Positions 1-8,877 of a stretch of DNA of 35,450 nucleotides are shown piece after piece (position 1 is the stretch's first letter; each line of letters starts with the position of its first letter). Source of the stretch: Sutterella sp. (lineage in GTDB: Bacteria > Pseudomonadota > Gammaproteobacteria > Burkholderiales > Burkholderiaceae_F). The stretch covers positions 43,686 to 79,135 of the forward strand of contig DYCH01000016.1 in assembly GCA_019418235.1 (NCBI GenBank), written 5' to 3'. The translations under genes and the position numbers were made by a program. The notes under the pieces are model-generated. The model did no database searches, was not told the DNA's origin, and was given only the letters and a program-made list of their open reading frames with translations.

Positions 1-24
1 TGGGTCCTTCTTTTTGAGGTTTGA

Positions 25-3000
25 ATGCGACTTCGTCAAGTTAAAATCAGCGGTTTTAAATCGTTTGCCGATTTGACCACAATCGAGATTCCATCTTCGA
101 TTGTCGGTATTGTCGGCCCGAACGGTTGCGGCAAATCCAATGTGATTGAGGCTGTACGCTGGGCATTGGGCGAAGGCAAAGCGAGCGACTTGCGTTGCAA
201 AAGCATGAGCGAATTGATTTTTGCAGGCAGCGACAATCGAAAACCCGCAGGTCGTGCCATGGTCGAATTGGTTTTTGACAATTCCGACGGCACTCTTCAA
301 GGTCCTTGGGGAGCCTACGCAGACATTTCTGTTAAACGTGTTTTAACGCGTGATAACACAAGCTCCTACCTCATTAATAATCAGCAAGTCCGTGCCACCG
401 ACGTTCGAGACCTCTTTATGGGGACGGGTTTAGGGGCCAACTCTTACGCCATCATCAGTCAAGGGATGGTGACGGAATTTGCTAAAGATTCTCCGGAGCG
501 CCGTCGCGAATATTTAGAAGAAGCGGCCGGTGTCTCTAAGTACAAAAAGCGTCGTAAAGAAGCTGAAAGTCGCTTAAATTCCACACGAGCCAATCTTGAA
601 CGCGTGACAGACTTGCAGATCACACGTCGTGAAGCCGTGACTCGCTTAGAAGCGGAAGCTCAAGTTGCTCTGCGCTATCAAGAGCTCGACCAAGAGCGAA
701 AGACCAAAGAGTCTTTGTGGTGGTTCTCCCAAATGGTGGAGAGCCAAAATGCGATTGATAAACTCAATGCGCAGATTGCTCAAATACAAGCACAGATGAG
801 TCAAAACGACTCGGAGTTGATTGCCAAGCGCCAAGCTTTGCATGACCTTCGTGAGTCTTTAAATGCGGCTAACATCGCTGTTTTGGGTAAGACACAAAAT
901 CTAAGTGATGTTGATAAGCAAATTTCAACGGTTGAAGGCAATATCCGTTCGATTATTGAGCGTCGTGCGTTATTGAAGTCTCAAGTTCAGAGTTACCAAG
1001 AGTTGCTCGCGTCACGAGAAAGCGAAATCAAAAAGCAAAGCGAACGTATTCATGCCTTAATGCTTGAGCAAGAAGAAAAAGAGGAATTGGTCGCAACGGC
1101 TGAAGAACGTCAATATGTTTTAGAAGAGCGTCAAATTCAGACCGAAGAGATTGCTCAAGAGAAAAAACTCGCTTTTGAAGCCCTTCAGTCGCAAGCTCAG
1201 AAGGTCGAAAATGATGTGCGCAATCAGTCGATGGAGATGGCGCATCTCACCAAAACAAAGACCGATCTCAATGAGCGTTTAACAAAATTTAAGCTTGAAG
1301 CCGCACAAACCGAAAAGCCCGATGAAGAGCAATTTGCCAACCTTCAAGAAGAGTTGGCGATGGTGAAGGAAGAAAGCCAAGCCTTGCAAGTCGAACGTGA
1401 AGAGGTTCAAGCGCAACTTGAAGAGGCGCGTGAAGGCTATGATTTGGTTCAAGAAACCATCCGTCAAAAAGAACAAAAGCTCGCCTCCGTTCAATCGCGT
1501 TTGGCCACGTTGAGAGAAATTGACGAGAAAGCCCGTGCCTCTGACAAATTAGGGGAGTGGTTAAATAAACAAGGGCTCTCGAGCATGCGTCGTTTGTTTG
1601 AGCTCTTGCAGGTAGAATCAAAGTGGGCTCGTGCCATTGAAGCGGTGTTGCGTGAACGAATCAATGCCATCGGTATTTCGAGACTTCAGATGGCCGCAGG
1701 CTTTGTGATGGCGCCACCTCCGTCGAAATTAACCTTTTACACAACGCACACGTCCGATGCGTTGCCCGTGGCAGAAGTTGCTTTTGAAACGCTTGCCGAT
1801 CAGTTAACGTTTGATTTGACAAATTCTGACACCGAAGGGGCTTTGCGCATTTGGCTGTCTCGTTACCTCGTGGCTGAGACCGTGGCGCAAGCCGTTCAAA
1901 ATCTTCCTAATTTGCCCAAAGGTTATCACTTCGTGACGCCTGAAGGTCATGTGATTGATCACTTAAGTGTGAACTTCTGGGCCGACGATGATACGAGCGG
2001 TCTTTTGATGCGTCGCACAGAAATTGCTTCGCTTGAAGCACAGGAAAAAGAAGATCACCAAGCCGTGGAAACGGCGCACGGTGACTTAGGAAAGCTTAAC
2101 TTAACGCTTTCGTCTTTATCTGAGAGCTTACGAACGATTAATACTCGTTTAGAGACAGTTCGCCGTCAAGAAAGTAGTCTTGCCTTGGATGTGACGCGCT
2201 TGGAAGCTGCCATTGCTGCCTACCGTCGCCGTAGCAGTGAGTTGTCGGGTTGGATTGAAGAAAGTACAGCTGCGCTTGAAGAAGTGAGCGCTCAAATTGA
2301 AGAAGCCGAAGAACGTTTCGGTCACTTGGATGACTTATTAGCCAGTGCGCAAGAAAAGGCTGAAGAAGCGAAAGTGACCTGGGAGCGTGCACAAGAGACG
2401 ATGCGCCAAGCTCAACAAGATTACAACGTGTTTGCCTACACGCAACGCGAGGTTGAATTGTCGCTAAAGACCATTAAAGAGCGTATTGCGGAGTCTCAAC
2501 GCTCTCAATTGGTCGCTCAAAACGAGCAAAAGGACTGGAGCGGCAAAATTGAAGATTTGCGTGCCCAATTAGAGTCTTTAGATGAAGAGGGTGAAAAGGA
2601 CGGCTTGCAAGACCTTCTTATTAAACGGGAAGAAGCGCAAGCGGCCTTAGAAGAAGTTCGAGTGCAACTTGAAGAGGTGAGCACGAAGGTTCTAGAGTCC
2701 GAACAACAACTCTCTGGCTTTGAAGACCAAAAGAAGGGTCAAGAAGCAAGAATCTCGGATTACTTAACCAAACGTCAACAGCACGAAATTGACTTTGCGA
2801 CTGTTAAGGGCCGATTGGACGAGTTGCAATACGATGAAGCGGCTTTACGTGAACGCTATGAGTTAGAGCGTCCGAAGCAAAATCAATTGCGTTCGGATGT
2901 TGAGCAATTAGCCAAATCCATTGCCGCTTTAGGCGCGGTGAACCACGCTGCCCTTGAGCAATTAAAGATTCAGACCGAAGAGGTTGAACGTATTGACCGT

Positions 3001-3546
3001 GAAGTTGAAGACCTTCAACAAGCGATCGTCACGATTGAAACGGCGATTAAGCGCATTGACCAAGAAACGCGTTCTCTTTTGATGGATACGTTTAATCGAG
3101 TTAATGAAGCCTTTAACCAAAAGTTTGTTCAACTCTTTAAGGGTGGTCAGGCACGCTTGGTGATGACCAGTGACGATGCACTGGAAGCGGGGATTGAAAT
3201 GTACGCCAATCCCCCAGGTAAACACCCGCACTCCATTCGTCAGCTCTCGGGCGGTGAATTGACGTTGACGGCGACGGCCTTGGTCTTTGCATTCTTTACG
3301 TTAAATCCGGCACCGTTCTGCCTTTTGGACGAAGTTGATGCACCGCTTGACGAGGCCAATCAAGAGCGATTGTCTCGCTTGGTTGGCTCCATGAGTGAGA
3401 ATACGCAATTTATGATGATTACCCACCACCGTGTAACAATGGAGCATACCAACCAATTGATCGGTGTGACGATGAAAGAACCCGGTGTTTCTCGAGTGGT
3501 GAGTGTGGACATTAAAGAAGCAAGTCAATACGTCCAAAAAGCGTAA
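25..3546 (+). CDS. smc: Chromosome segregation ATPase Smc
   Basis: This is the full-length SMC ATPase that organises and condenses the chromosome together with the ScpA/ScpB kleisin complex. The 1173 residues show the family order. The N-terminal half-ATPase has Walker A GPNGCGKS at about residues 31-38. Two very long Glu/Gln/Lys-rich coiled coils flank a hinge at about 505-665. The C-terminal half-ATPase has the signature LSGGE (1074-1078) and Walker B CLLDEVDAPLD (about 1099-1109). The hinge resembles the betaproteobacterial type (AIEAVLRERINAIG) more than the Bacillus type, judged by eye. GAGG six bases upstream of the ATG supports the start. The gene before it lies outside the window, so its own promoter cannot be judged. 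A hairpin follows the stop, and zipA begins 142 bases later. Confidence 0.98.
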   Translation: MRLRQVKISGFKSFADLTTIEIPSSIVGIVGPNGCGKSNVIEAVRWALGEGKASDLRCKSMSELIFAGSDNRKPAGRAMVELVFDNSDGTLQGPWGAYADISVKRVLTRDNTSSYLINNQQVRATDVRDLFMGTGLGANSYAIISQGMVTEFAKDSPERRREYLEEAAGVSKYKKRRKEAESRLNSTRANLERVTDLQITRREAVTRLEAEAQVALRYQELDQERKTKESLWWFSQMVESQNAIDKLNAQIAQIQAQMSQNDSELIAKRQALHDLRESLNAANIAVLGKTQNLSDVDKQISTVEGNIRSIIERRALLKSQVQSYQELLASRESEIKKQSERIHALMLEQEEKEELVATAEERQYVLEERQIQTEEIAQEKKLAFEALQSQAQKVENDVRNQSMEMAHLTKTKTDLNERLTKFKLEAAQTEKPDEEQFANLQEELAMVKEESQALQVEREEVQAQLEEAREGYDLVQETIRQKEQKLASVQSRLATLREIDEKARASDKLGEWLNKQGLSSMRRLFELLQVESKWARAIEAVLRERINAIGISRLQMAAGFVMAPPPSKLTFYTTHTSDALPVAEVAFETLADQLTFDLTNSDTEGALRIWLSRYLVAETVAQAVQNLPNLPKGYHFVTPEGHVIDHLSVNFWADDDTSGLLMRRTEIASLEAQEKEDHQAVETAHGDLGKLNLTLSSLSESLRTINTRLETVRRQESSLALDVTRLEAAIAAYRRRSSELSGWIEESTAALEEVSAQIEEAEERFGHLDDLLASAQEKAEEAKVTWERAQETMRQAQQDYNVFAYTQREVELSLKTIKERIAESQRSQLVAQNEQKDWSGKIEDLRAQLESLDEEGEKDGLQDLLIKREEAQAALEEVRVQLEEVSTKVLESEQQLSGFEDQKKGQEARISDYLTKRQQHEIDFATVKGRLDELQYDEAALRERYELERPKQNQLRSDVEQLAKSIAALGAVNHAALEQLKIQTEEVERIDREVEDLQQAIVTIETAIKRIDQETRSLLMDTFNRVNEAFNQKFVQLFKGGQARLVMTSDDALEAGIEMYANPPGKHPHSIRQLSGGELTLTATALVFAFFTLNPAPFCLLDEVDAPLDEANQERLSRLVGSMSENTQFMMITHHRVTMEHTNQLIGVTMKEPGVSRVVSVDIKEASQYVQKA

Positions 3547-3571
3547 AAATCCTTACGAAAATCTGTAAGAA

Positions 3572-3594
3572 AAAGCCCCGAAATAAGGGGCTTT
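3572..3594 (+). terminator. Hairpin after smc
   Basis: AAAGCCCC and GGGGCTTT form an 8-bp stem around a 7-base loop, 26 bases after the smc stop. The downstream bases are only moderately T-rich, so this may be a leaky terminator or an RNA-stabilising hairpin between smc and zipA. Confidence 0.6.
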
Positions 3595-3688
3595 GGTGTA
3601 ATCTTATAGCTTATGTGTCAAAGGCTATCGAAACGTCCTTTGATGAAGAACATTTTCTTGAATCGTCAGCTAATTCGGAATTCCCACC

Positions 3689-5098
3689 ATGAATGATATG
3701 GTCTTGTTTTTGCTCATTGTTGCCGCGTTGATTTTCGTCGGTTTATTCATTTGGTCTCGCATGGAGAAGAAACGCTCCGAAGGACAAAATGTTTCACTCT
3801 CCCAAGAATCAAAAGACATTTATGGCAAATTGCGTTCGGTGATTCCCTCTAAGAGCACCTCCGCTCCACAAGTAAGTCTTATCCATTCTGATGAAACCAA
3901 GCCAGAAACGGTCACCGCCGTAGAAACGACAAGTGTTCCTACGCAATCGTCTTCTGAAAACGCAATGCAACCAGTCAAAGAAGTTTCCACTCAAGAGCAA
4001 AGCAGTTTTGTTGTTGAAGCGGTAAGTGATGTTGAAGAAAAGAAAGCTGAAAATGCAGCAGAAGTTGAAAAATCCGTAGCAGACGAAAAGATTCCGAGTT
4101 TTAATGACTTTATTTCGACTCAAGAGCCTGCCGTTGAAGAGGTGAGAAAGGTTGAGTCCGAAACCATCGATTTCAAAAAGAGCGAAGCTTCTGGGCAAGC
4201 AGCTTTTGATTTAGCCCAACCCGCAAAAGAAGAAAAGAAATCAGAGAAAGAACCTGAAGAAGTTGTAGCTCCCCAAAAAGCAGAGTTTCCCAAGGAAGGG
4301 ATGGTCAACTACGAATTTGACGATTTAACGCAATCGGTTGGGATGATTCATCTGTTAAATCCTCAGCCGGGTCAAGCCATGGTGGATATGGCTGCGAACT
4401 TAAAGAAGTTGAATTTGCCCATTGAAATCTACGTCCGCAGTACCGATACGAAGCGTTGGTACAAACCGCGCTCTGAAGGGACTTACAACGAAATGGCCGT
4501 GGTTCTTTTATTAGCTACGCGCAAGTTTTGCATCAATGAAATGGATGCTAGCCGCTTCTGTGTTGCGATTCAACAAGCAGGCATCGCCTTAGATGCTGAC
4601 AGTGATTCGGAACCCGCTCAAGAAATCGTTAACCGTGCCAAGCGTTTGTACAATGCGATTACGAATTTAGACGTTCAATTGTCGATCATCTTAGCTTCTC
4701 GTAACGTCATTCCGACGCAAGAATTGTCTGAAGCGGCTTTAATGGCCGGTTTCACGCAGCTTAACCCCACGCGTTATTTTTTGGGTAATGCTCGTCAAGT
4801 GAGTGAAGCCACGATTTTCTTGCGAGTGACCGATTACGATCGCCATCAATTGGCTTTGGTGTTGGATGCGCCTTTGGCCATCCCCAATACGAAACCCTTG
4901 CACCGACTCTTTAGCGTCGCCAATGATTTGTGCTGTCGCTTGACGCTTGAAATGCAGGACACGAACGGTCAGCCGATTAATTCCGAGGCTGCCCAAGCGA
5001 TTCACAATCAATTGTCGAAATATTATCAACAGATGATTCGAGCTGAAATTCAACCGGGTAGTGCCCGAGCAAGGACGCTCTTCTCTCGTGATAACTAA
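3689..5098 (+). CDS. zipA: Cell division protein ZipA
   Basis: ZipA anchors FtsZ to the inner membrane and stabilises the early division ring. The 469-residue protein starts with a single membrane segment (about residues 4-22, then basic residues SRMEKKR). A long Glu/Lys/Val/Ala/Ser-rich linker follows (about 30-205). The conserved C-terminal FtsZ-binding domain runs from about 215 to 460 and includes GMIHLLNPQPGQAM. The position between smc and ligA is the usual betaproteobacterial arrangement. The ribosome site is weak (CGGA about 10 bases upstream), and a second ATG lies three codons in. The region before the gene holds an inverted repeat, TCAAAGG/CCTTTGA at 3618-3643, which may be part of the leader. 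The linker is poorly conserved in the family, so the identification rests on architecture, C-terminal domain and context. Confidence 0.93.
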   Translation: MNDMVLFLLIVAALIFVGLFIWSRMEKKRSEGQNVSLSQESKDIYGKLRSVIPSKSTSAPQVSLIHSDETKPETVTAVETTSVPTQSSSENAMQPVKEVSTQEQSSFVVEAVSDVEEKKAENAAEVEKSVADEKIPSFNDFISTQEPAVEEVRKVESETIDFKKSEASGQAAFDLAQPAKEEKKSEKEPEEVVAPQKAEFPKEGMVNYEFDDLTQSVGMIHLLNPQPGQAMVDMAANLKKLNLPIEIYVRSTDTKRWYKPRSEGTYNEMAVVLLLATRKFCINEMDASRFCVAIQQAGIALDADSDSEPAQEIVNRAKRLYNAITNLDVQLSIILASRNVIPTQELSEAALMAGFTQLNPTRYFLGNARQVSEATIFLRVTDYDRHQLALVLDAPLAIPNTKPLHRLFSVANDLCCRLTLEMQDTNGQPINSEAAQAIHNQLSKYYQQMIRAEIQPGSARARTLFSRDN

Positions 5099-5104
5099 AA
5101 CAAG

Positions 5105-5128
5105 TGAGCGCCTTAGGCGCTCATTTTG
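5105..5128 (+). terminator. Intergenic hairpin between zipA and ligA
   Basis: TGAGCGCC and GGCGCTCA form a perfect 8-bp stem with a TTA loop, followed by TTTTG. It begins 6 bases after the zipA stop and ends about 20 bases before ligA. It could be a partial terminator that lowers ligA expression relative to zipA. Confidence 0.6.
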
Positions 5129-5142
5129 TGTGAAAGAATCAA

Positions 5143-7236
5143 ATGAATCAAACCGACCTTTTCGATCAACAGCCTTCTCTTTTCGATGAGCCCACCTCAA
5201 CAGAAAAGACGGATGAAAAAGTAAACCTTGAAGCACATGTAGAAGCGCTTCGAGAAAAGCTTGAACGTTGGAATTACGAATACTATGTTTTAGATGCTCC
5301 TTCTGTTCCTGATAGTGAATACGACCGAGTATTTCGTGAATTGGTTGAACTGGAAACAACGCACCCTGAGCTCATGTCAGAGACTTCGCCTACGCAACGA
5401 GTTGGGGGTGCTGTTAGAAGTGACATGGCAAAAATCACTCATGCAGTTCCGATGCTCTCCATTCACACAGAAACAGACTTTGAAGCAACTGGGGCCGAGG
5501 CTTTTGATGAGCGCGTGCGTAAAGCTTTGGGGACGGAAGACGATGTTGAGTACGATGCAGAACTCAAGTTCGATGGTTTAGCAATTAATTTGCGTTATGA
5601 AAATGGCGTTTTAGTGAGCGGTGCCACGCGTGGTGACGGTACGGTCGGGGAAGATGTGACGGCGAACGTAAAGACCATTCGTACGATTCCTCTGAGACTA
5701 CCGGAAGATGCTCCTCGTATCCTAGAAGTGCGTGGTGAAGTGATCATGCATAAGAGCGACTTTGAAAAGCTCAATGATCAACAACGCTTGGAAGGTCAAA
5801 AGGCTTTTGTGAATCCTCGAAATGCTGCAGCCGGTTGCTTGCGTCAGTTAGATCCGAAAATCACAGCTAAGCGCCGTTTGCGTTTCTATGCCTATGGCGT
5901 GGGGGAAGTGTCCGACTCGTTAGCCGCGACCCACTCCGGCATTTTGGATGAACTTAGTCGCTTTGGTTTTCCGGTAGCCAAAGAGCGAGAGGTGGTTAAA
6001 GGATGGAAGGCATTGGCGGCTTTCCACGATCACGTTCGAGAAATTCGCGCAAGTCTCCCCTTTGATATTGACGGCGTTGTCTACAAGGTTAATGACCTGC
6101 GCTTGCAAGATGAATTGGGCTTTATCTCTCGAGAACCACGTTGGGCCTGTGCTCACAAATATCCGCCAGAAGAAGCGATGACGCAGGTGGTGGGGATTGA
6201 CGTTCAAGTCGGGCGCACCGGGAAGTTAACACCGGTTGCCCGTTTAAAACCCGTTTTTGTGGGTGGTGTGACGATTTCAAATGCTACGCTTCATAACGAA
6301 GACATCATCGCAGAACTGGGGTTGATGATTGGTGATCATGTGATTGTTCGCCGTGCCGGTGACGTAATTCCTGAAGTGGTGTCCGTTAAAAAAGAACTTC
6401 GAGAAGGTAATGAAACGCCTTTTGTGATGCCGAGTGTTTGCCCGATTTGTGGCAGCGAAACGTTCCGTGATGAAGAAGAGAAGGATACGCGTTGTACGGG
6501 CGGACTTTTTTGTCCGGCTCAACGTAAAGAGTCGCTTGTGCACTTTGCTTCTCGTTTAGCTTTAAATATTGACGGGATGGGGGATAAGGTTATCGACCAA
6601 TTGCTAGAAGCTGAGCTTATCGCAACGCCCGCTGATATTTACACGTTAAGCGACAACAAGTTGATGGCACTAGAGCGTTTCGGTGAAAAGAGTGCTCAAA
6701 AGTTAATCGCCTCTATTGAAAAGAGTAAAGAGACGACATTCGCACGCTTTATTTATGCCTTGGGCATCCGTCATGTCGGAGAAAGCACGGCACGAGACTT
6801 AGCAGCTCACTTCAGAACGCTTGATGCATTGATGGCAGCAAGCACTGAAGAGTTACTTAAAGTCGCCGATGTGGGAGAGGTGATTGCAGCCTCCATTCTT
6901 CACTTCTTTGAAGAAGAACATAATCGTGAAGTGATTGCTCAATTAGTAAATGTGGGTATTCACTGGGAGACACCTGCCGAACAAGTGAACAATGACTTGG
7001 TTTCAGGGAAAACCTTCGTGTTAACGGGCACACTCCCGACCATGGGACGCGAAGAAGCTAAAGCGCTTCTTTTAGCACAAGGCGCAAAAGTGTCGGGTTC
7101 CGTGAGCAAAAAGACGAATTACGTTGTGGCAGGCGCTGAGGCCGGTAGCAAGTTAGAAAAGGCCCAATCTTTGGGTGTGGCCGTCATTGATGAAGAACAA
7201 ATGCTCAAACTTTTGAAAGGGGAAGCACTGTCATGA
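5143..7236 (+). CDS. ligA: NAD-dependent DNA ligase LigA
   Basis: LigA seals nicks in DNA at the end of replication and repair, using NAD+. The 697 residues contain, in order, the Ia/adenylation domain with the nucleophile in LKFDG (K142), the OB fold, a four-cysteine zinc site (C433, C436, C451, C457), helix-hairpin-helix repeats, and a C-terminal BRCT domain (about 620-695, GKTFVLTGTLPTMGREEA). An in-frame stop at 5131-5133 and the absence of another Met before residue 78 fix the ATG start. The N-terminus therefore carries an extension of roughly 28 residues relative to E. coli LigA. That extension contains two QxxLF motifs, QTDLF (3-7) and QPSLF (10-14), resembling sliding-clamp-binding peptides. 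The stop overlaps the next start as ATGA, which indicates translational coupling. Confidence 0.98.
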   Translation: MNQTDLFDQQPSLFDEPTSTEKTDEKVNLEAHVEALREKLERWNYEYYVLDAPSVPDSEYDRVFRELVELETTHPELMSETSPTQRVGGAVRSDMAKITHAVPMLSIHTETDFEATGAEAFDERVRKALGTEDDVEYDAELKFDGLAINLRYENGVLVSGATRGDGTVGEDVTANVKTIRTIPLRLPEDAPRILEVRGEVIMHKSDFEKLNDQQRLEGQKAFVNPRNAAAGCLRQLDPKITAKRRLRFYAYGVGEVSDSLAATHSGILDELSRFGFPVAKEREVVKGWKALAAFHDHVREIRASLPFDIDGVVYKVNDLRLQDELGFISREPRWACAHKYPPEEAMTQVVGIDVQVGRTGKLTPVARLKPVFVGGVTISNATLHNEDIIAELGLMIGDHVIVRRAGDVIPEVVSVKKELREGNETPFVMPSVCPICGSETFRDEEEKDTRCTGGLFCPAQRKESLVHFASRLALNIDGMGDKVIDQLLEAELIATPADIYTLSDNKLMALERFGEKSAQKLIASIEKSKETTFARFIYALGIRHVGESTARDLAAHFRTLDALMAASTEELLKVADVGEVIAASILHFFEEEHNREVIAQLVNVGIHWETPAEQVNNDLVSGKTFVLTGTLPTMGREEAKALLLAQGAKVSGSVSKKTNYVVAGAEAGSKLEKAQSLGVAVIDEEQMLKLLKGEALS

Positions 7237-7961
7237 TCGCTTTAGTTGTGGGTAGTGGTATGCAAGCCCTGCGAACTGAAAACGCAGAAGAAAAAGTTGT
7301 TCAAACGCGATTTGGCGATGTGGATGTAACGCTGGGTCACTTGGCAGGCAAAGAGATTGTTATTTTGCACCGTCATGGGAAAGATCATCGCTATGCGCCT
7401 CATATGATTCCGTCTCGTGCTCAAATGCTTGCCTTAAAGCATTTGGGTGTGACAAAAATTTTCGCAACGGGCACGGTTGGTGGAATGTCAGCTGAAAACG
7501 CACCGGGTCACTATTGTGTACCGGATCAAATCATTGATTACACCTGGGGGCGTGAGTCAACTTACTGGGGATGCGAAGGGTTTGAAAATCAACATGTTGA
7601 CTTCACGAATCCTTTCTCAGAAGCTTTGCGTCAGGCTCTTTTAGAGGCCGCCAAGGATTTAAAGATTTATGTTGAACCCAAAGGGTGTTATGCCTGTACG
7701 CAAGGCCCTCGCTTAGAAACGGCCGCCGAAGTTCGTCGCATGGTGATGGATGGTGCGGATATGGTGGGAATGACCGCGATGCCAGAAGCCGCACTGGCTC
7801 GAGAACTCGGCATGGACTATGCGTTACTGACCGCAAGCGTGAATTGGGGTGCGGGCTTAGCCGGTGCCAATGCGCTAGACTTTAGTGAAATTCAAGAGAC
7901 GATGCAAAAAGTAGCTATTGGTTTGACAGGCATTTTAAGTCAAACGGTAAAACTACTCTAA
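7233..7961 (+). CDS. S-methyl-5'-thioinosine phosphorylase-like (PNP/MTAP family)
   Basis: This is a nucleoside phosphorylase of the PNP/MTAP family, 242 residues. These enzymes split (methylthio)nucleosides with phosphate to release the purine base. Recognisable elements are GYGSG-like MIALVVGSGM at the start, RHGKDHRYAPH, the TVGG turn, YACTQGPRLET and GMTAMPEAALARE. The purine-site segment reads SVNWGAG. An Asn at this place, instead of the Asp of true methylthioadenosine phosphorylases, is the pattern for 6-oxopurines, as in the Pseudomonas methylthioinosine phosphorylase. I therefore prefer methylthioinosine/inosine over methylthioadenosine as substrate. The start overlaps the ligA stop by 4 bases. 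The sulfur-exporter-type gene that follows begins 28 bases later, which could point to a sulfur-salvage theme. Substrate choice is inference. Confidence 0.85.
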   Translation: MIALVVGSGMQALRTENAEEKVVQTRFGDVDVTLGHLAGKEIVILHRHGKDHRYAPHMIPSRAQMLALKHLGVTKIFATGTVGGMSAENAPGHYCVPDQIIDYTWGRESTYWGCEGFENQHVDFTNPFSEALRQALLEAAKDLKIYVEPKGCYACTQGPRLETAAEVRRMVMDGADMVGMTAMPEAALARELGMDYALLTASVNWGAGLAGANALDFSEIQETMQKVAIGLTGILSQTVKLL

Positions 7962-7989
7962 GACACCGCCGAGCGTGATCGGAGGAAGT

Positions 7990-8778
7990 ATGGAAATACT
8001 TGGTTTTATATTGGTCGGGACATGTGTCGGCACGTTTGGCACCCTGATCGGTTTGGGTGGCGGTTTGATTCTTGTACCGCTATTCATGTTTACGATGCTC
8101 GCTCCCAATGGCACCACTTTTGATACCGTGCAACAAGTCATTGGGACGAGTTTATTTGCAGTTACGTGCAACGCAGTTTCTGGGGCCTACGCCTATCTTC
8201 GCCAAAGACGAATCATGTTCAGAGCGGCGATTCCGTTTGCTTTGGCAACAATTCCCGGCGCATTTACGGGAAGTCTCGTTTCTCAATACTTCACCGGAGC
8301 CGGATTTTCAGTTGCTTTCGGTACGCTTTTAGCAGTACTGGGTTGCTTTATGTACTGGAAGTCTAACTCCAAGCGTGCAACGGCTTCAGCCGAGGGCTTT
8401 GATCCGGCAACCGCAAAATTTAACCTTCCGCTGGGGATCGCACTGACTTTTTGCGTAGGGTTCATTTCAACGATCTTTGGGATCGGCGGTGGCATCATTG
8501 ACGTGCCGATGATGGTCTTTATTCTTGGCTTCCCGGCTCAAATCGCTGTTGCCTCATCCACCTTTATTTTGATGGTGAGTTCGCTTGTTGGAACGATCAG
8601 CCACGGGATGTTAGGGCATATTGTTTTGCTTCCGGCGGTTTGTATCGGTGCTGGTTGTGTTTTAGGCGCCCAAATTGGAGCGCGACTCTCGAAGAGGAGC
8701 AAACCGAAGGTCTTGGTCATTATTCTTTCGGTGACCATGGTTTTCATGGGTATCCAATTGATTTATCGAGGCCTTTAA
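7990..8778 (+). CDS. TauE/SafE-family membrane transporter
   Basis: This polytopic inner-membrane protein belongs to the TauE/SafE (formerly DUF81) family, whose studied members export sulfite, sulfoacetate or related organosulfur anions. The 262 residues have about eight hydrophobic segments in two halves. Each half opens with the family's glycine-rich motif (LIGLGGGLILVPL near the start and IFGIGGGIIDVPMMVF in the middle). An in-frame GTG lies five codons upstream, but GGAGGA (7981-7986) sits directly before the ATG at 7990 and decides the start. The gene follows the phosphorylase closely and is the last of the + strand unit, ending at a strong terminator. Its substrate cannot be read from sequence. 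Confidence 0.85.
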   Translation: MEILGFILVGTCVGTFGTLIGLGGGLILVPLFMFTMLAPNGTTFDTVQQVIGTSLFAVTCNAVSGAYAYLRQRRIMFRAAIPFALATIPGAFTGSLVSQYFTGAGFSVAFGTLLAVLGCFMYWKSNSKRATASAEGFDPATAKFNLPLGIALTFCVGFISTIFGIGGGIIDVPMMVFILGFPAQIAVASSTFILMVSSLVGTISHGMLGHIVLLPAVCIGAGCVLGAQIGARLSKRSKPKVLVIILSVTMVFMGIQLIYRGL

Positions 8779-8819
8779 TTGGCAGGGTTACCTGTTTTTC
8801 TTCAGATAAAAAATGATGG

Positions 8820-8860
8820 CGGTCTGGTTTGGAAGAAAATCAGACCGTTTATTTTTTTTG
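8820..8860 (+). terminator. Rho-independent terminator after the TauE-family gene
   Basis: CGGTCTG and CAGACCG, extended inward by GTTT/AAAT with one wobble, give an 11-bp stem and a 6-base loop, followed by TTTATTTTTTTT. It ends the smc-to-transporter unit. A T-rich run also lies on the other side of the stem, so it may act weakly for the converging GNAT gene. Confidence 0.9.
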
Positions 8861-8877
8861 CCTAGAAAATCTGATGA

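Noticed and set aside
7975..7989. Upstream GTG start for the TauE-family gene, and analogous upstream starts for tsf (13837), frr (15688), uppS (16311), cdsA (17079), fabZ (24525), rnhB (26988), the OCD-family gene (32848) and the aminotransferase gene (33794)
   Set aside because: In each case a purine-rich ribosome site lies between the upstream codon and a downstream ATG, or the extra residues fall inside the preceding gene, so the ATG was chosen.
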